Below, one piece after another: positions 9,147 to 17,641 of a stretch of DNA of 64,000 nt. The notes under the pieces are model-generated. The model ran no database searches, was not told the origin of the DNA, and saw nothing but the letters and a program-made list of their open reading frames with translations. How positions within the stretch are numbered: position 1 is the stretch's first letter; the number at the start of each line of letters is the position of its first letter. Source of the stretch: CAVXEF01 sp963827315 (GTDB lineage Bacteria; Planctomycetota; Phycisphaerae; Sedimentisphaerales; Anaerobacaceae); the NCBI GenBank assembly GCA_963827315.1, contig CAWHAL010000004.1, positions 620,001 through 684,000 on the forward strand. The letters run 5' to 3'. A program made the translations under genes and the position numbers.

Positions 9147-9824
9147 TTATTTACTTCCTCTGACTTGTTTTATCAGTTGGATTGTATCTCTTACCTTTTT
9201 TGTTATGCCGGCCCAGTCTTTGGCAGTGACAAGCTTCTTGGTTATCAGTTTCGAACCCATACCTGCACAGACTATACCTGCATCAAACCATTCCTTAAGA
9301 CTTTCCTTTGTTGGCGAAACGCCGCCGGTAGGCATAATTTCCGTCCACGGGCAGGGTGCCCTGACAGCCTTAACAAATTCGGAGCCGCCGACGCTGTCGC
9401 CGGGGAAAATCTTCACAATCTCAACACCGAGAATATGGGCCTTATGAATCTCGGTAACGCTGCCGCAGCCGGGACTATATGGAATTTTTCTGCTGTTGCA
9501 CAGCCTGGCTGTATCCTCATCCAAAAGAGGCCCTACTATAAAATCGGCGCCGGCGGCTATATACATTGCTGCGGTAGGTGCATCACAGACAGAGCCAACT
9601 CCCAGGATACAATCGGGTCTTTCCTTATCCCTGTATTCAGCAAGTTTTGTGAACACGTTAATCGCTCTGTCACCTCTGTTGGTAAATTCTATTACCTTTG
9701 CACCTCCATCCGCACAGGCATTAACAACGTTTTTAGCTATGTCAAAATCGGCATCGTAAAATACAGGTACTAAGCCTATCTGCTTCATCACAGTCAGAAC
9801 TTCGAGTCTGGTATGTTTTGCCAT
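9147..9824 (-). CDS. eda: KDPG / 4-hydroxy-2-oxoglutarate aldolase
   Basis: This class I aldolase cleaves 2-keto-3-deoxy-6-phosphogluconate to pyruvate and glyceraldehyde-3-phosphate. The 225-residue length fits. VIEFTNRGD supplies the conserved catalytic Glu, and VEIVKIFPGD supplies the Schiff-base Lys. PTGGVSP is the phosphate-binding loop. It is the first gene of the minus-strand eda-kdgK(-xylB) unit and ends 1 base before kdgK. The 260-base gap upstream must hold the promoter; I see no clear -35/-10 pair. Confidence 0.93.
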   Translation of the reverse strand: MAKHTRLEVLTVMKQIGLVPVFYDADFDIAKNVVNACADGGAKVIEFTNRGDRAINVFTKLAEYRDKERPDCILGVGSVCDAPTAAMYIAAGADFIVGPLLDEDTARLCNSRKIPYSPGCGSVTEIHKAHILGVEIVKIFPGDSVGGSEFVKAVRAPCPWTEIMPTGGVSPTKESLKEWFDAGIVCAGMGSKLITKKLVTAKDWAGITKKVRDTIQLIKQVRGSK

Positions 9825-10085
9825 TGAATTAATCCTTTCAATTTCTCTAAGGTGATTGGTTAAATGATTAAATAATCACCAATCACTAATTACCGCTTAT
9901 CAGTTTATCGACGTTGTGACCGGCGTCAAGAGTCTTTCCGAATGGTAATTGGTTAGAAGGAGCTGAAAATGTAAAGCTAAAAATGTAAAATTGATGAATT
10001 CCATAGTTTTGAGCTTTTAGTTTTAAGTTATTAGTTTTATGATAAGCAGTTACCATTCACCAGTTACCAAAGCATAGGATGAAAA

Positions 10086-11444
10086 ATGGCAACGAATAAT
10101 AATGGTTCGCCCCCACGTTTGTCTGCGACAAGCAAACGCGGGGGCTTAGGATTGATTCTGCGAGCCTTAAAGCATAGAAATTACAGACTTTTCTTCGCCG
10201 GCCAGGGGACATCGCTTATCGGCACGTGGATGCAGCAGACGGCGATAGGATGGCTGGTGTACAGACTAACCGGCTCGGCATTTTACCTGGGGCTGGTGCC
10301 GTTCTGCAGTCAAATACCTGTGTTTTTCGGTGCTCCGATTGGAGGTGTGCTTGCAGACCGTTGGCCGCGACGGCGAATAGTTATGACCACACAGGTACTG
10401 GCGATGATACAGGCATTTCTGCTGACTGCGATGGTTGCCTTCGAAAGTATAACGCTGACGCGAATTATTCTGCTAAGTATTTTTATGGGGCTGATTAACG
10501 CATTTGATATGCCGGCCCGACAGGCCTTTGTTTACGAGATAGTTGATGATGAGGGAGATTTGCCAAATGCTATTGCGCTCAATTCGCTTATTTTTAATAT
10601 GGCAAGACTGATAGGCCCTCCGATAGCAGGTTTTATGATAGGTCTGGTTGGTGAAGCCGCTTGTTTTTTTCTCAATGGTGTAAGTTTTCTGGCTGTTATT
10701 TACGCCCTCGCAGCTATGAGACTTACTCGTTCCGGCGGACCAAAACACTCTGGTCCGGTATTTGCCGGAATAAAGGATGGTCTATCCTATTCATTTGGTT
10801 TTGCGCCTATAAGGTCGATCCTGGTGTACATGGCGATGATAAGTCTTATAGCGATGCCGTATATGGTTCTGATGCCGGTTTTTGCAAAGAGCGTCCTGCA
10901 TGGCGGTCCCAGAACACTGGGCTTTCTTTCAGGCTCTGTTGGAGTTGGAGCTTTCGTGGGCGCAATTTTTCTTGCGAGGCGAAAAACTGTTCAGGGCCTT
11001 GAGAAAGCCGTGCTTTTTGCAGCGGGTATCTTTGCAGCGGGAGTCATCGGGTTTTCGTTCTCACAAAACTTGTGGCTGTCGCTTTTGCTGGTAGTTTTGC
11101 CGGGCTTTGGAATAATGGTGCAGGCGGCCGCAATTAATACGATTCTCCAGACGATAGTTGATGACGACAAGCGCGGCCGGGTGCTGAGCCTTCATGTGAT
11201 GGCATTTATAGGCACTGCGCCACTGGGTAGTCTCCTGGCAGGATTCGCCGCCGAGAAACTCGGTGCGCCGCATACCCTCCTGATAAGCGGACTTTTAAGC
11301 GTTGCTGTGATGCTGCTCTTATTAAAACAACTGCCTCATATACGCCGTTTGGTACACCCGATTTATGTCCGCAAAGGAATTATCCCCGAGGTGGCCACCG
11401 GCCTGCAGACAGCAGCGGGTATCGTTTTACAAGCCAAAGATTAA
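10086..11444 (+). CDS. MFS exporter, EntS/MFS_3-like
   Basis: This 452-residue protein has about 12 hydrophobic segments. It opens with the typical MFS_3 block LKHRNYRLFFAGQGTSLIGTWMQQ, here starting around residue 22, and has the loop 2-3 motif GGVLADRWPRRRI. Such proteins usually export siderophores or small hydrophobic compounds. No siderophore genes are nearby, so the substrate is unknown. AGGA lies 6 bases before the ATG. It stands alone on the plus strand between minus-strand carbohydrate genes. Confidence 0.88.
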   Translation: MATNNNGSPPRLSATSKRGGLGLILRALKHRNYRLFFAGQGTSLIGTWMQQTAIGWLVYRLTGSAFYLGLVPFCSQIPVFFGAPIGGVLADRWPRRRIVMTTQVLAMIQAFLLTAMVAFESITLTRIILLSIFMGLINAFDMPARQAFVYEIVDDEGDLPNAIALNSLIFNMARLIGPPIAGFMIGLVGEAACFFLNGVSFLAVIYALAAMRLTRSGGPKHSGPVFAGIKDGLSYSFGFAPIRSILVYMAMISLIAMPYMVLMPVFAKSVLHGGPRTLGFLSGSVGVGAFVGAIFLARRKTVQGLEKAVLFAAGIFAAGVIGFSFSQNLWLSLLLVVLPGFGIMVQAAAINTILQTIVDDDKRGRVLSLHVMAFIGTAPLGSLLAGFAAEKLGAPHTLLISGLLSVAVMLLLLKQLPHIRRLVHPIYVRKGIIPEVATGLQTAAGIVLQAKD

Positions 11445-11496
11445 AACCCTAAATTACTGAAGTGACTCGACTCCCCCCTCAGTTCATAGTTGCTAA

Positions 11497-12675
11497 TTAG
11501 CAACCCCGCAGCTCGTTGAAAAAAGGCGTATTCCCTTTTTCAACGCAATGTGCGGCATACAAATACATAGCAGCAGACCAGCTTTGCCAGTCTTCACCTT
11601 GTGGCGTGCCGTCCTGCGCTTTTAACCACTCATTAAAGCCGAATTCAACGTCAGCATGCCGCGCAGGTTTAATAAGTTCGGTAAAAGCAACCAGCTTCTT
11701 TTCAGCGAGCTGGTATCTTTTTGCAGCAACGAGTGCAGCCACATAAAATCCGCAGATAAAAGGCCAGACGCCGCCATTGTGGTATTCGCCAGGCGGGTTG
11801 TATTTCTTATAGCGCGGATACCAATCAGAGTCACCGGGCTTGATGTAAGGGAAGAAGCTCGGTGGCAAACCTACAGCCAAGTCACCATTTTTACGAAGAG
11901 CCTCCGATTCTTTTTCTATCCACGAAATAAGGGACCGAGTTCTTGTATGAGAAGCAATCCCCGAAAGAATAGCCAGGCTATTGCCTAAAAGGTCAAACCG
12001 CTCACTTTTATGTACTTTATACGACCACAAGGCATAGTAAGGTTTGCGTCTGAGGACAAGACCTTCATGAACATGTCTTTCTTGTCTTTCTCGCGTGATA
12101 GTAAATCGCTCCATAAGCTCTTTGATTTCTTCAGCCTGTTCATTTTTATCAAGCAGCCTCAAATATGTGTAAACAATGGTATTCACATACAGACCAAATC
12201 CCAAAACCCATTGTTCGTCTCGCCAATCACTGGTCGGAAGCTGTCCCACCAGTCCACGGTCTGAGGGACTTTGGTACTCCATCCACGTAAGTGCCTTATT
12301 TACAGCCAATTCCAAAAAGTTGTGCTCACCTGTCGTTTTCCTATACAATGCCGTAACCATTAAAAACAGCGGCGTTGTATCACTGGCTCCGCGGTCCTCA
12401 GGGTCGCTAACAAGAGACGGAATGTGGCCGTGCGGGCTTTGGTTGCGAGTCAATTCTGTAAGAACGCGTCTGAGTGAAGCAATAAGTTTAACATTGCCGG
12501 AAACCAAAACTCCCAGTGCCGATATTAATAGGTCTCGCGTATACGGTTCAGGATAGCCCCAGCCGGCAGCTCTCGGAAGCCCCCGGTAGGTGCCGCGAGA
12601 ATTATGAAGCAGAACTCCGATGGCAGCTTCTTTAGCTCTCTCGATTAACGACTTTTCTTTCCTGTTCAAACTCAT
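11497..12675 (-). CDS. (alpha/alpha)6-barrel glycosidase-like protein (GDE/GH100-like)
   Basis: This 392-residue cytoplasmic protein has no signal peptide. It shows regularly spaced helical hairpins with motifs common to amylo-alpha-1,6-glucosidase and GH100-like families: YPEPYTRDLLIS near residue 45, ASDTTPLFLMVTALY near 118, SDWRDEQWVLG near 170, and YHNGGVWPFICGFYVAAL near 310. The Asp and Glu residues in these motifs are likely to line the active site. It lies downstream of a GT4 gene and in a cluster with GH130 and PIG-L proteins, so a sugar or glycoside substrate is likely, but the exact activity cannot be read. Confidence 0.75.
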   Translation of the reverse strand: MSLNRKEKSLIERAKEAAIGVLLHNSRGTYRGLPRAAGWGYPEPYTRDLLISALGVLVSGNVKLIASLRRVLTELTRNQSPHGHIPSLVSDPEDRGASDTTPLFLMVTALYRKTTGEHNFLELAVNKALTWMEYQSPSDRGLVGQLPTSDWRDEQWVLGFGLYVNTIVYTYLRLLDKNEQAEEIKELMERFTITRERQERHVHEGLVLRRKPYYALWSYKVHKSERFDLLGNSLAILSGIASHTRTRSLISWIEKESEALRKNGDLAVGLPPSFFPYIKPGDSDWYPRYKKYNPPGEYHNGGVWPFICGFYVAALVAAKRYQLAEKKLVAFTELIKPARHADVEFGFNEWLKAQDGTPQGEDWQSWSAAMYLYAAHCVEKGNTPFFNELRGC

Positions 12676-12705
12676 TTTTTTAATTTTTAATTCATAACTA
12701 AGAAT

Positions 12706-13848
12706 TCAAAATTTAAACTTATCTGAGACAATTTCAACAAACCTTTTTGCTACAACACGATAGTCATAATTTTCGACGACACGTTTCCTCCCGGCTTCAC
12801 CCATCCTTTTTCTTAGTTTGGCATCTGTCATCAGGCTCATAAGGTAATCTGCGATATCGTGAACACTGGCCCGATAGTCTACAACTCTCGGTTCTTTGAA
12901 AATGTGTCTGTGTCTGGGCCCGAAACCCGCCTCATCACCAACGATAGTTTCTTTGATATGCACTTCCTGAGCAACCTCAGCCAATAACGCTGTTTCTCCG
13001 TGGACCATTGTATCAAGCATTCCCATTGCTTTAATACCGATTACCGGTTTGCCGCAGGCATTCGCTTCGACCTGAGTCATTCCGAAGCCCTCCAGTCTCG
13101 AAGGGGCTGCGTAAATATCACACGCAGCCAGCAGATAAGGCATAAAATTCCGGCTTATTACACCCGTTGTATACACGACATTCTTGTTGATACCAAGCTG
13201 GGTTGCTAACTGTATGTCCATCTGGTTTTGCGCCTCAGTTCGAGGCTGAGGCCAGACCTTGCACACATATTTCCAGCCGCTGGGAATTTTGGCGATATTC
13301 AACGCCAGAGCGTGCATAACCTCTTGAGCCCCTTTGCTTGTGGCATCTCCTCCTATTGTCAGAATCATTATCTGGTCAGGTGTTACACCAAGGGCCTCAC
13401 GCACCGCAGACACTTTAGGGTCATTTTTATCCCGTGGAGCAAAAGAATCGGTATCACAGCCGACAGGAAGAACTTCTATATTTTTGCCTTTAAGGCCGTC
13501 TCTGATATATACATCCTTGACCCATCTTGAGGTAACAAGGATTAAAGGCAGTTTATCAAGCACCTCATGATAATTGGCCATATAGCCATCCGCGACCAGC
13601 CAGGGCACCGGCTGAATGCCATGTTCCTGAGGATGCTGTACAAGATAAGGTGTGTGGCCCCAGTATCCAACTCCCACTGCAATATCAGGCTTGAACCATC
13701 GATAATACCACTCCTTTTCCTGGTCAGATTCAAAATCAACTGAGTGCACATCAACCCCAATCTGCTCCAGACCTCTGTGAAGCAGGTGTCCCTGCGTAGC
13801 CAACCCTGCCGGCGAAGGCGGGTAATCATAAAGCATAAGCACTTTCAT
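12706..13848 (-). CDS. GT4-type glycosyltransferase
   Basis: This 380-residue GT-B fold protein starts MKVLMLYDYPPSPAGLATQG. It carries the C-terminal GT4 donor-site motif SRLEGFGMTQVEANACGKPVIG, with the EX7E-type glutamates in EGFGMTQVE. Retaining transfer from an NDP-sugar is expected; donor and acceptor are unknown. It lies between the PIG-L gene and the glycosidase-like gene on the same strand, so the products probably act on one glycoside pathway. Confidence 0.88.
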   Translation of the reverse strand: MKVLMLYDYPPSPAGLATQGHLLHRGLEQIGVDVHSVDFESDQEKEWYYRWFKPDIAVGVGYWGHTPYLVQHPQEHGIQPVPWLVADGYMANYHEVLDKLPLILVTSRWVKDVYIRDGLKGKNIEVLPVGCDTDSFAPRDKNDPKVSAVREALGVTPDQIMILTIGGDATSKGAQEVMHALALNIAKIPSGWKYVCKVWPQPRTEAQNQMDIQLATQLGINKNVVYTTGVISRNFMPYLLAACDIYAAPSRLEGFGMTQVEANACGKPVIGIKAMGMLDTMVHGETALLAEVAQEVHIKETIVGDEAGFGPRHRHIFKEPRVVDYRASVHDIADYLMSLMTDAKLRKRMGEAGRKRVVENYDYRVVAKRFVEIVSDKFKF

Positions 13849-13881
13849 CTTCGTTCACTCCTAAAGCAGCTGTTCTTCATT

Positions 13882-14508
13882 CTACCTGTCACGACTTAAA
13901 CACCAGAATGCCTCCTGCCGAGGTGTGGTCATCGCCTCAAAACTATCCGGGGCAAAGCCATAAATCTCGGTAATTATCTCATATTTCTTCTGCCATATTT
14001 TTTTAGGCAGCTTGTTCACTATGTCTGCGTCCTCGATAGCCCTTGGCAGATGCTTTCCACCATCATCTTTATAAGCAAACTGCCATAGTTGTCCAGCCAC
14101 AATTTTTTTACTTTTCCATAGTGCGAACACTGCGCTGGCTGTTTCTTCGTGTCTTAGATGACGTGTGTATTCACCCTGCCGGCTGTGTGTTATTATCAAA
14201 TCAAATCGTTTGGAGGGCAGAAGCGCCACAATTTCGCGTTGAAGCTCTTTCGGATTTAGAGGTTTCTGCTGCGGACCATCGTCAAAGTCACTCATAGCGC
14301 CGGCAGCATCAAGTGCTTCAAGGCAGCGAAAGAACTTGGCTGCGCGGTCCGGGTCACTTTTTCTGCAAATTGTTATGATAGTCCAGTTAGTATCAGGATG
14401 CAGCAGTATTGTCCCCCCTGCCCATAAAGTTTCATCATCAGGATGAGCTACAATAACGGCACATTCGCTGTTCCTTCCTATACGATTTGAATCTTTAGTG
14501 CCTGTCAT
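13882..14508 (-). CDS. PIG-L/LmbE family deacetylase
   Basis: This 208-residue protein has the zinc-binding motif AHPDDETLWAGG near residue 22 and the downstream histidine block HSRQGEYTRHLRHEE near residue 110. The family removes N-acetyl groups from GlcNAc-type sugars or pseudodisaccharides. It lies 33 bases upstream of a GT4 gene and 12 bases after the GH130 gene on the same strand. A role in deacetylating the glycoside made by this cluster is inferred, not shown. Confidence 0.88.
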   Translation of the reverse strand: MTGTKDSNRIGRNSECAVIVAHPDDETLWAGGTILLHPDTNWTIITICRKSDPDRAAKFFRCLEALDAAGAMSDFDDGPQQKPLNPKELQREIVALLPSKRFDLIITHSRQGEYTRHLRHEETASAVFALWKSKKIVAGQLWQFAYKDDGGKHLPRAIEDADIVNKLPKKIWQKKYEIITEIYGFAPDSFEAMTTPRQEAFWCLSRDR

Positions 14509-14520
14509 CTCTTTCGTATT

Positions 14521-15483
14521 CTAATCTGTATAATCCCCGCAGGGACACTTGAGAATAAATTCGACCACTTCACTAAAATCAGCCGTTGCAAGACAAATAC
14601 GCGAATCAGCGGCGCCGTAATACATGAAAATTTTATCTCCCTTTTTTATCCATCCGCACGGAAACACAACATCATCTACATCGCCTTCGCGCTCGTATGG
14701 TGTCTTCGGCCCGAAAATCCATTCATCAGTGCGTCGAATCACTTTGGCAGGATTTTCGATGTCTAAAAGAACAAGGCCCAGCCGATAAATCGACCCTGAG
14801 GCAGTTGTTCGCACGCCGTGATACAAAACAAGCCATCCCTGCTTTGTCTGCATAGGTGGTGCACACAGACCTATTTTATTCGCATCCCACCACCCACCTT
14901 CCCTGGCTCGGATTATTTCCTGGTGTCCGCCCCAGTGTTTAAGGTCAGGTGAAAAGGATATCCATATATTGGAACCGAGCAAAAGGGACCTGGGAACCGG
15001 TCGATGCAGCATAGCCCAGAGACCTTTGAATTTAACCGGAAAAATCGCAGCGTCTTTGTCCTCAGGCGGCATAACAGGTCCGAGCTTCTCAAAAGACTTA
15101 AAATTCTCTGTCATAGCAAGAGACACCAGCGGGCCGCCTTTTGAGTATGCCGTATAGCAAATAACCCATTTGTTCAGCGGCTCCAACCAGGTAATCCTCG
15201 GGTCTTCTATGCCCCAAACTTCTTCAGGATGTACTGTCGGCTCAGGAAACAACGAAGGTGCCTTGTCGATTTCCCAGTTACTTACCCCATCATTGCTTCG
15301 GGCAACGGTCAAATGCGAAATACCCCTTAAATCTTCAACGCGGGCAAGCAGTATTGTTTTGCCGCCTGCTTCTGCCGCCGCGGCATTAAAAACCGAATTC
15401 GCCCTGTATGGCCAGTCTTCTACCGAGAGAATAGGATTACCCTGATATCTTTGGAAAAGCTCATAACTTGAGTTTGTGCGCAT
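14521..15483 (-). CDS. GH130-family glycosidase/phosphorylase
   Basis: This 320-residue five-bladed beta-propeller type protein starts with the YQGNPILSVEDWPYRANSVFN block. It has the GH130 signatures ARVEDLRGISHLTVARS and WGIEDPRITWL (the Asp as catalytic acid), and YYGAADSRICLATA near the end. Family members act on beta-1,2- or beta-1,4-mannosides, many by phosphorolysis giving mannose-1-phosphate. There is no signal peptide, which fits an intracellular phosphorylase. The linkage and the choice of phosphate versus water cannot be decided by eye. Confidence 0.9.
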   Translation of the reverse strand: MRTNSSYELFQRYQGNPILSVEDWPYRANSVFNAAAAEAGGKTILLARVEDLRGISHLTVARSNDGVSNWEIDKAPSLFPEPTVHPEEVWGIEDPRITWLEPLNKWVICYTAYSKGGPLVSLAMTENFKSFEKLGPVMPPEDKDAAIFPVKFKGLWAMLHRPVPRSLLLGSNIWISFSPDLKHWGGHQEIIRAREGGWWDANKIGLCAPPMQTKQGWLVLYHGVRTTASGSIYRLGLVLLDIENPAKVIRRTDEWIFGPKTPYEREGDVDDVVFPCGWIKKGDKIFMYYGAADSRICLATADFSEVVEFILKCPCGDYTD

Positions 15484-15499
15484 AGACCTTCCTTAGTTT

Positions 15500-16102
15500 T
15501 TATTTGCCTTTTCGAAAGGGCCTAAACAAACCTTCAAACATTTCACTTCGCCAGTTTTTCCTAACAGGAAATACTCCCTTTTCTACAAATCCAATCTCTT
15601 CTATCGAATAGAACGCGTTAGGATTGAATTGCTTAACCAGATCGACCACACTTTTGACCTCTCGTTTTGGAACGATTGTAAAAACTACCTGTACTTCCCC
15701 GGCGGAACCGTGCCCATCAATGCTGGTCACTCCATAGTCGGCGGACTTGAGATGTTCTACTAATTCTGACGTATCCTTTTCTGTAATAACCCTTACAAGA
15801 GCTACTCCCAGATATAACTTTTCAGCTATCCAGACGCCCACAAAATTGCCCGTTGCGAAACCGCCTGCGTATGCAACATAGCAGGCTGGATTTGAGAGTT
15901 TCCCCATGGTCTGACCTATAGCCAGAAGCCAGATAAGTATCTCAAAAAAACCCACAATCGGCGCCAGGTATTTTAGGCCCCTCCAGATAAATATCACCCG
16001 TACTGTCCCTATGCTCACGTCAGCAATTCTTGCTATGAAAATAAGAAACGGCAATATAACCCAGGCATAAAAACCCGAACTGAAAAAAAATGAATAATCC
16101 AT
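15500..16102 (-). CDS. UPF0316 membrane protein (DUF5698 + DUF2179)
   Basis: The 200-residue protein has three or four N-terminal membrane segments, including FIARIADVSIGTVRVIFI and FFEILIWLLAIGQTMG. A C-terminal soluble domain (about 115-185, VVFTIVPKREVKSVVDLVKQ) matches DUF2179. This arrangement is typical of the UPF0316/YebE family, whose function is not established; DUF2179 resembles small ligand-binding or oligomerising domains. It sits between two carbohydrate genes with short gaps, so it is probably co-transcribed with them. Confidence 0.88.
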   Translation of the reverse strand: MDYSFFFSSGFYAWVILPFLIFIARIADVSIGTVRVIFIWRGLKYLAPIVGFFEILIWLLAIGQTMGKLSNPACYVAYAGGFATGNFVGVWIAEKLYLGVALVRVITEKDTSELVEHLKSADYGVTSIDGHGSAGEVQVVFTIVPKREVKSVVDLVKQFNPNAFYSIEEIGFVEKGVFPVRKNWRSEMFEGLFRPFRKGK

Positions 16103-16154
16103 TTTCGCTTATCCTCATCCACCCCAGCTTGGCCGGTGTGGCTTAACCTGACAC

Positions 16155-17570
16155 TTATGGCTTTTCCATCGTTATGTCATCGCTTTGATGTTCTTTCTTC
16201 ATACTTTTATTAAGCACCGATGTCTTTTCCCTTTTGAATTTTACTCCCCTTCCGGTTACTATTTCTTTTTGCTCATTGACGAAGTCAATATGCTGCAATA
16301 ATCCCCAGGCACTATTATACCACCTCATTTGATAACCTCTCTGGTGAGCTTGTTTCTCCATCATAAGGCGTTCGTGCTGGTTAAAGACAAGATAGTCAAG
16401 TGCCTCCGCAATTTGCTCGACTGAGGGTTCGCCGGGGTCTACTAATACACCGCGGGCGTGTCTGCCAACCACCATACCGTCGGGGCAGCGTTTATTTGAA
16501 TGAATCAATTCAAGGGCATACCTGAACTTTGTTGTTACCGCCACCCTGCCTGCCCCGACCGTGTCCGCCAGCACACCGCTGGAAATCTGCTGCATATTGA
16601 GGTACGGCAAAAGCATAACATTGGTAGCACCATAAAGTTTTAACAGGGCGCTCTCATCCAGAAAAGTATCAAGAAAAATGACATCGAAGAGGCTGTAATC
16701 TGTTCCTGCGAGCTCTTTTGTTTTACACCATCTCAACCCCGATTCTTCCAATGCCTTTTTTAGTACTGCCTGATGTTCTTCGCAATCTTTTCCGCCATTG
16801 CCCTTTACAAAACCCGGGTGATACTGTCCGGCAATCAGGTACACAATATCTTTTCTTTGCTCTTCCGTGCAGGATTCATTCAAAAATCTGCCAAAAGCCC
16901 TGATGCCGTACTGAATGCCCTTGTCCGGCGAAAGAAGCCCCAGCGTAGTTATTAAAAAATGATGGTTCAGCCCATACTGCGCTTTGATAGCAAGCCTGTC
17001 ATAATGGGAAGGCTGCTGCATTCTGATTCCGTGGTCTATGTGCTTTAGCTTTTCGCGCTCAATCCCATATATATCAGATTCGAGTATTTGAATCGCGCTT
17101 TCTGTTGTTACGATGAGCCCGTTACTATACCTGGCAAGCTCTTGCAGAGTTTTCTTTTGATGCGGATTAGGCTCATCGAGAACCGTGTGTAAATAAACAA
17201 GGGTTACCAATCCCTTCGAGGTGAATGCCTCTGCCATATCGACAAAATTAGCCCCCTCGCCGTCATTGCCCTTTTCATCGGGGTCCAGACCATATTCGTG
17301 CTGTAACAACACAACCGTCGGATTTGAGCTTTCGTTAGCCCTGGACAAAATGTCCTTTGTGGCGTATTTCCATGACTGAGGGGCGTACTGTTCAACAGTC
17401 AAATCAACAGGAATATTATAGGATAAACCTTCATCGTCTATCGCTGCGACACGTATGCTGCCGACCTCGCCGGTGAAATGTTTCAGAGCATCAGCCAAAT
17501 CCCGCGAAAATGTACCAATGCCGCATTTCCTCGGCGGGTAAGTACTAACTATTCTGATGTTATAGGGCAT
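16155..17570 (-). CDS. GT4-type glycosyltransferase, long form
   Basis: I start this at the ATG at 17570 (MPYNIRIVSTYPPRKCGIGTF), which has AGGTAA upstream. The GTG at 17609 would add 13 atypical residues. The protein is about 471 residues with a GT-B layout. The N-terminus has the GIGTFSRDLADAL loop, LLQHEYG in the middle, and LGLLSPDKGIQYGIRAF at the donor-domain entry. The usual EGFG-type motif is replaced by LPYLNMQQISSGVLADTVGAG, as in the cyanobacterial/planctomycete GT4 group often found with GH130. The acceptor is unknown. It is the first gene of the 11.5-17.6 kb minus-strand glycoside cluster. Confidence 0.85.
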   Translation of the reverse strand: MPYNIRIVSTYPPRKCGIGTFSRDLADALKHFTGEVGSIRVAAIDDEGLSYNIPVDLTVEQYAPQSWKYATKDILSRANESSNPTVVLLQHEYGLDPDEKGNDGEGANFVDMAEAFTSKGLVTLVYLHTVLDEPNPHQKKTLQELARYSNGLIVTTESAIQILESDIYGIEREKLKHIDHGIRMQQPSHYDRLAIKAQYGLNHHFLITTLGLLSPDKGIQYGIRAFGRFLNESCTEEQRKDIVYLIAGQYHPGFVKGNGGKDCEEHQAVLKKALEESGLRWCKTKELAGTDYSLFDVIFLDTFLDESALLKLYGATNVMLLPYLNMQQISSGVLADTVGAGRVAVTTKFRYALELIHSNKRCPDGMVVGRHARGVLVDPGEPSVEQIAEALDYLVFNQHERLMMEKQAHQRGYQMRWYNSAWGLLQHIDFVNEQKEIVTGRGVKFKREKTSVLNKSMKKEHQSDDITMEKP

Positions 17571-17641
17571 GCTATTACCTGTATTAAGCGTATAATATTT
17601 GTACCCCACCTGACGGTTACATTATCATTTTAGCCGACAAA

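Noticed and set aside
8700..9773. 357-residue ORF on the plus strand
   Set aside because: It is antisense to kdgK and eda, which have clear family motifs; the ORF shows no protein motif.
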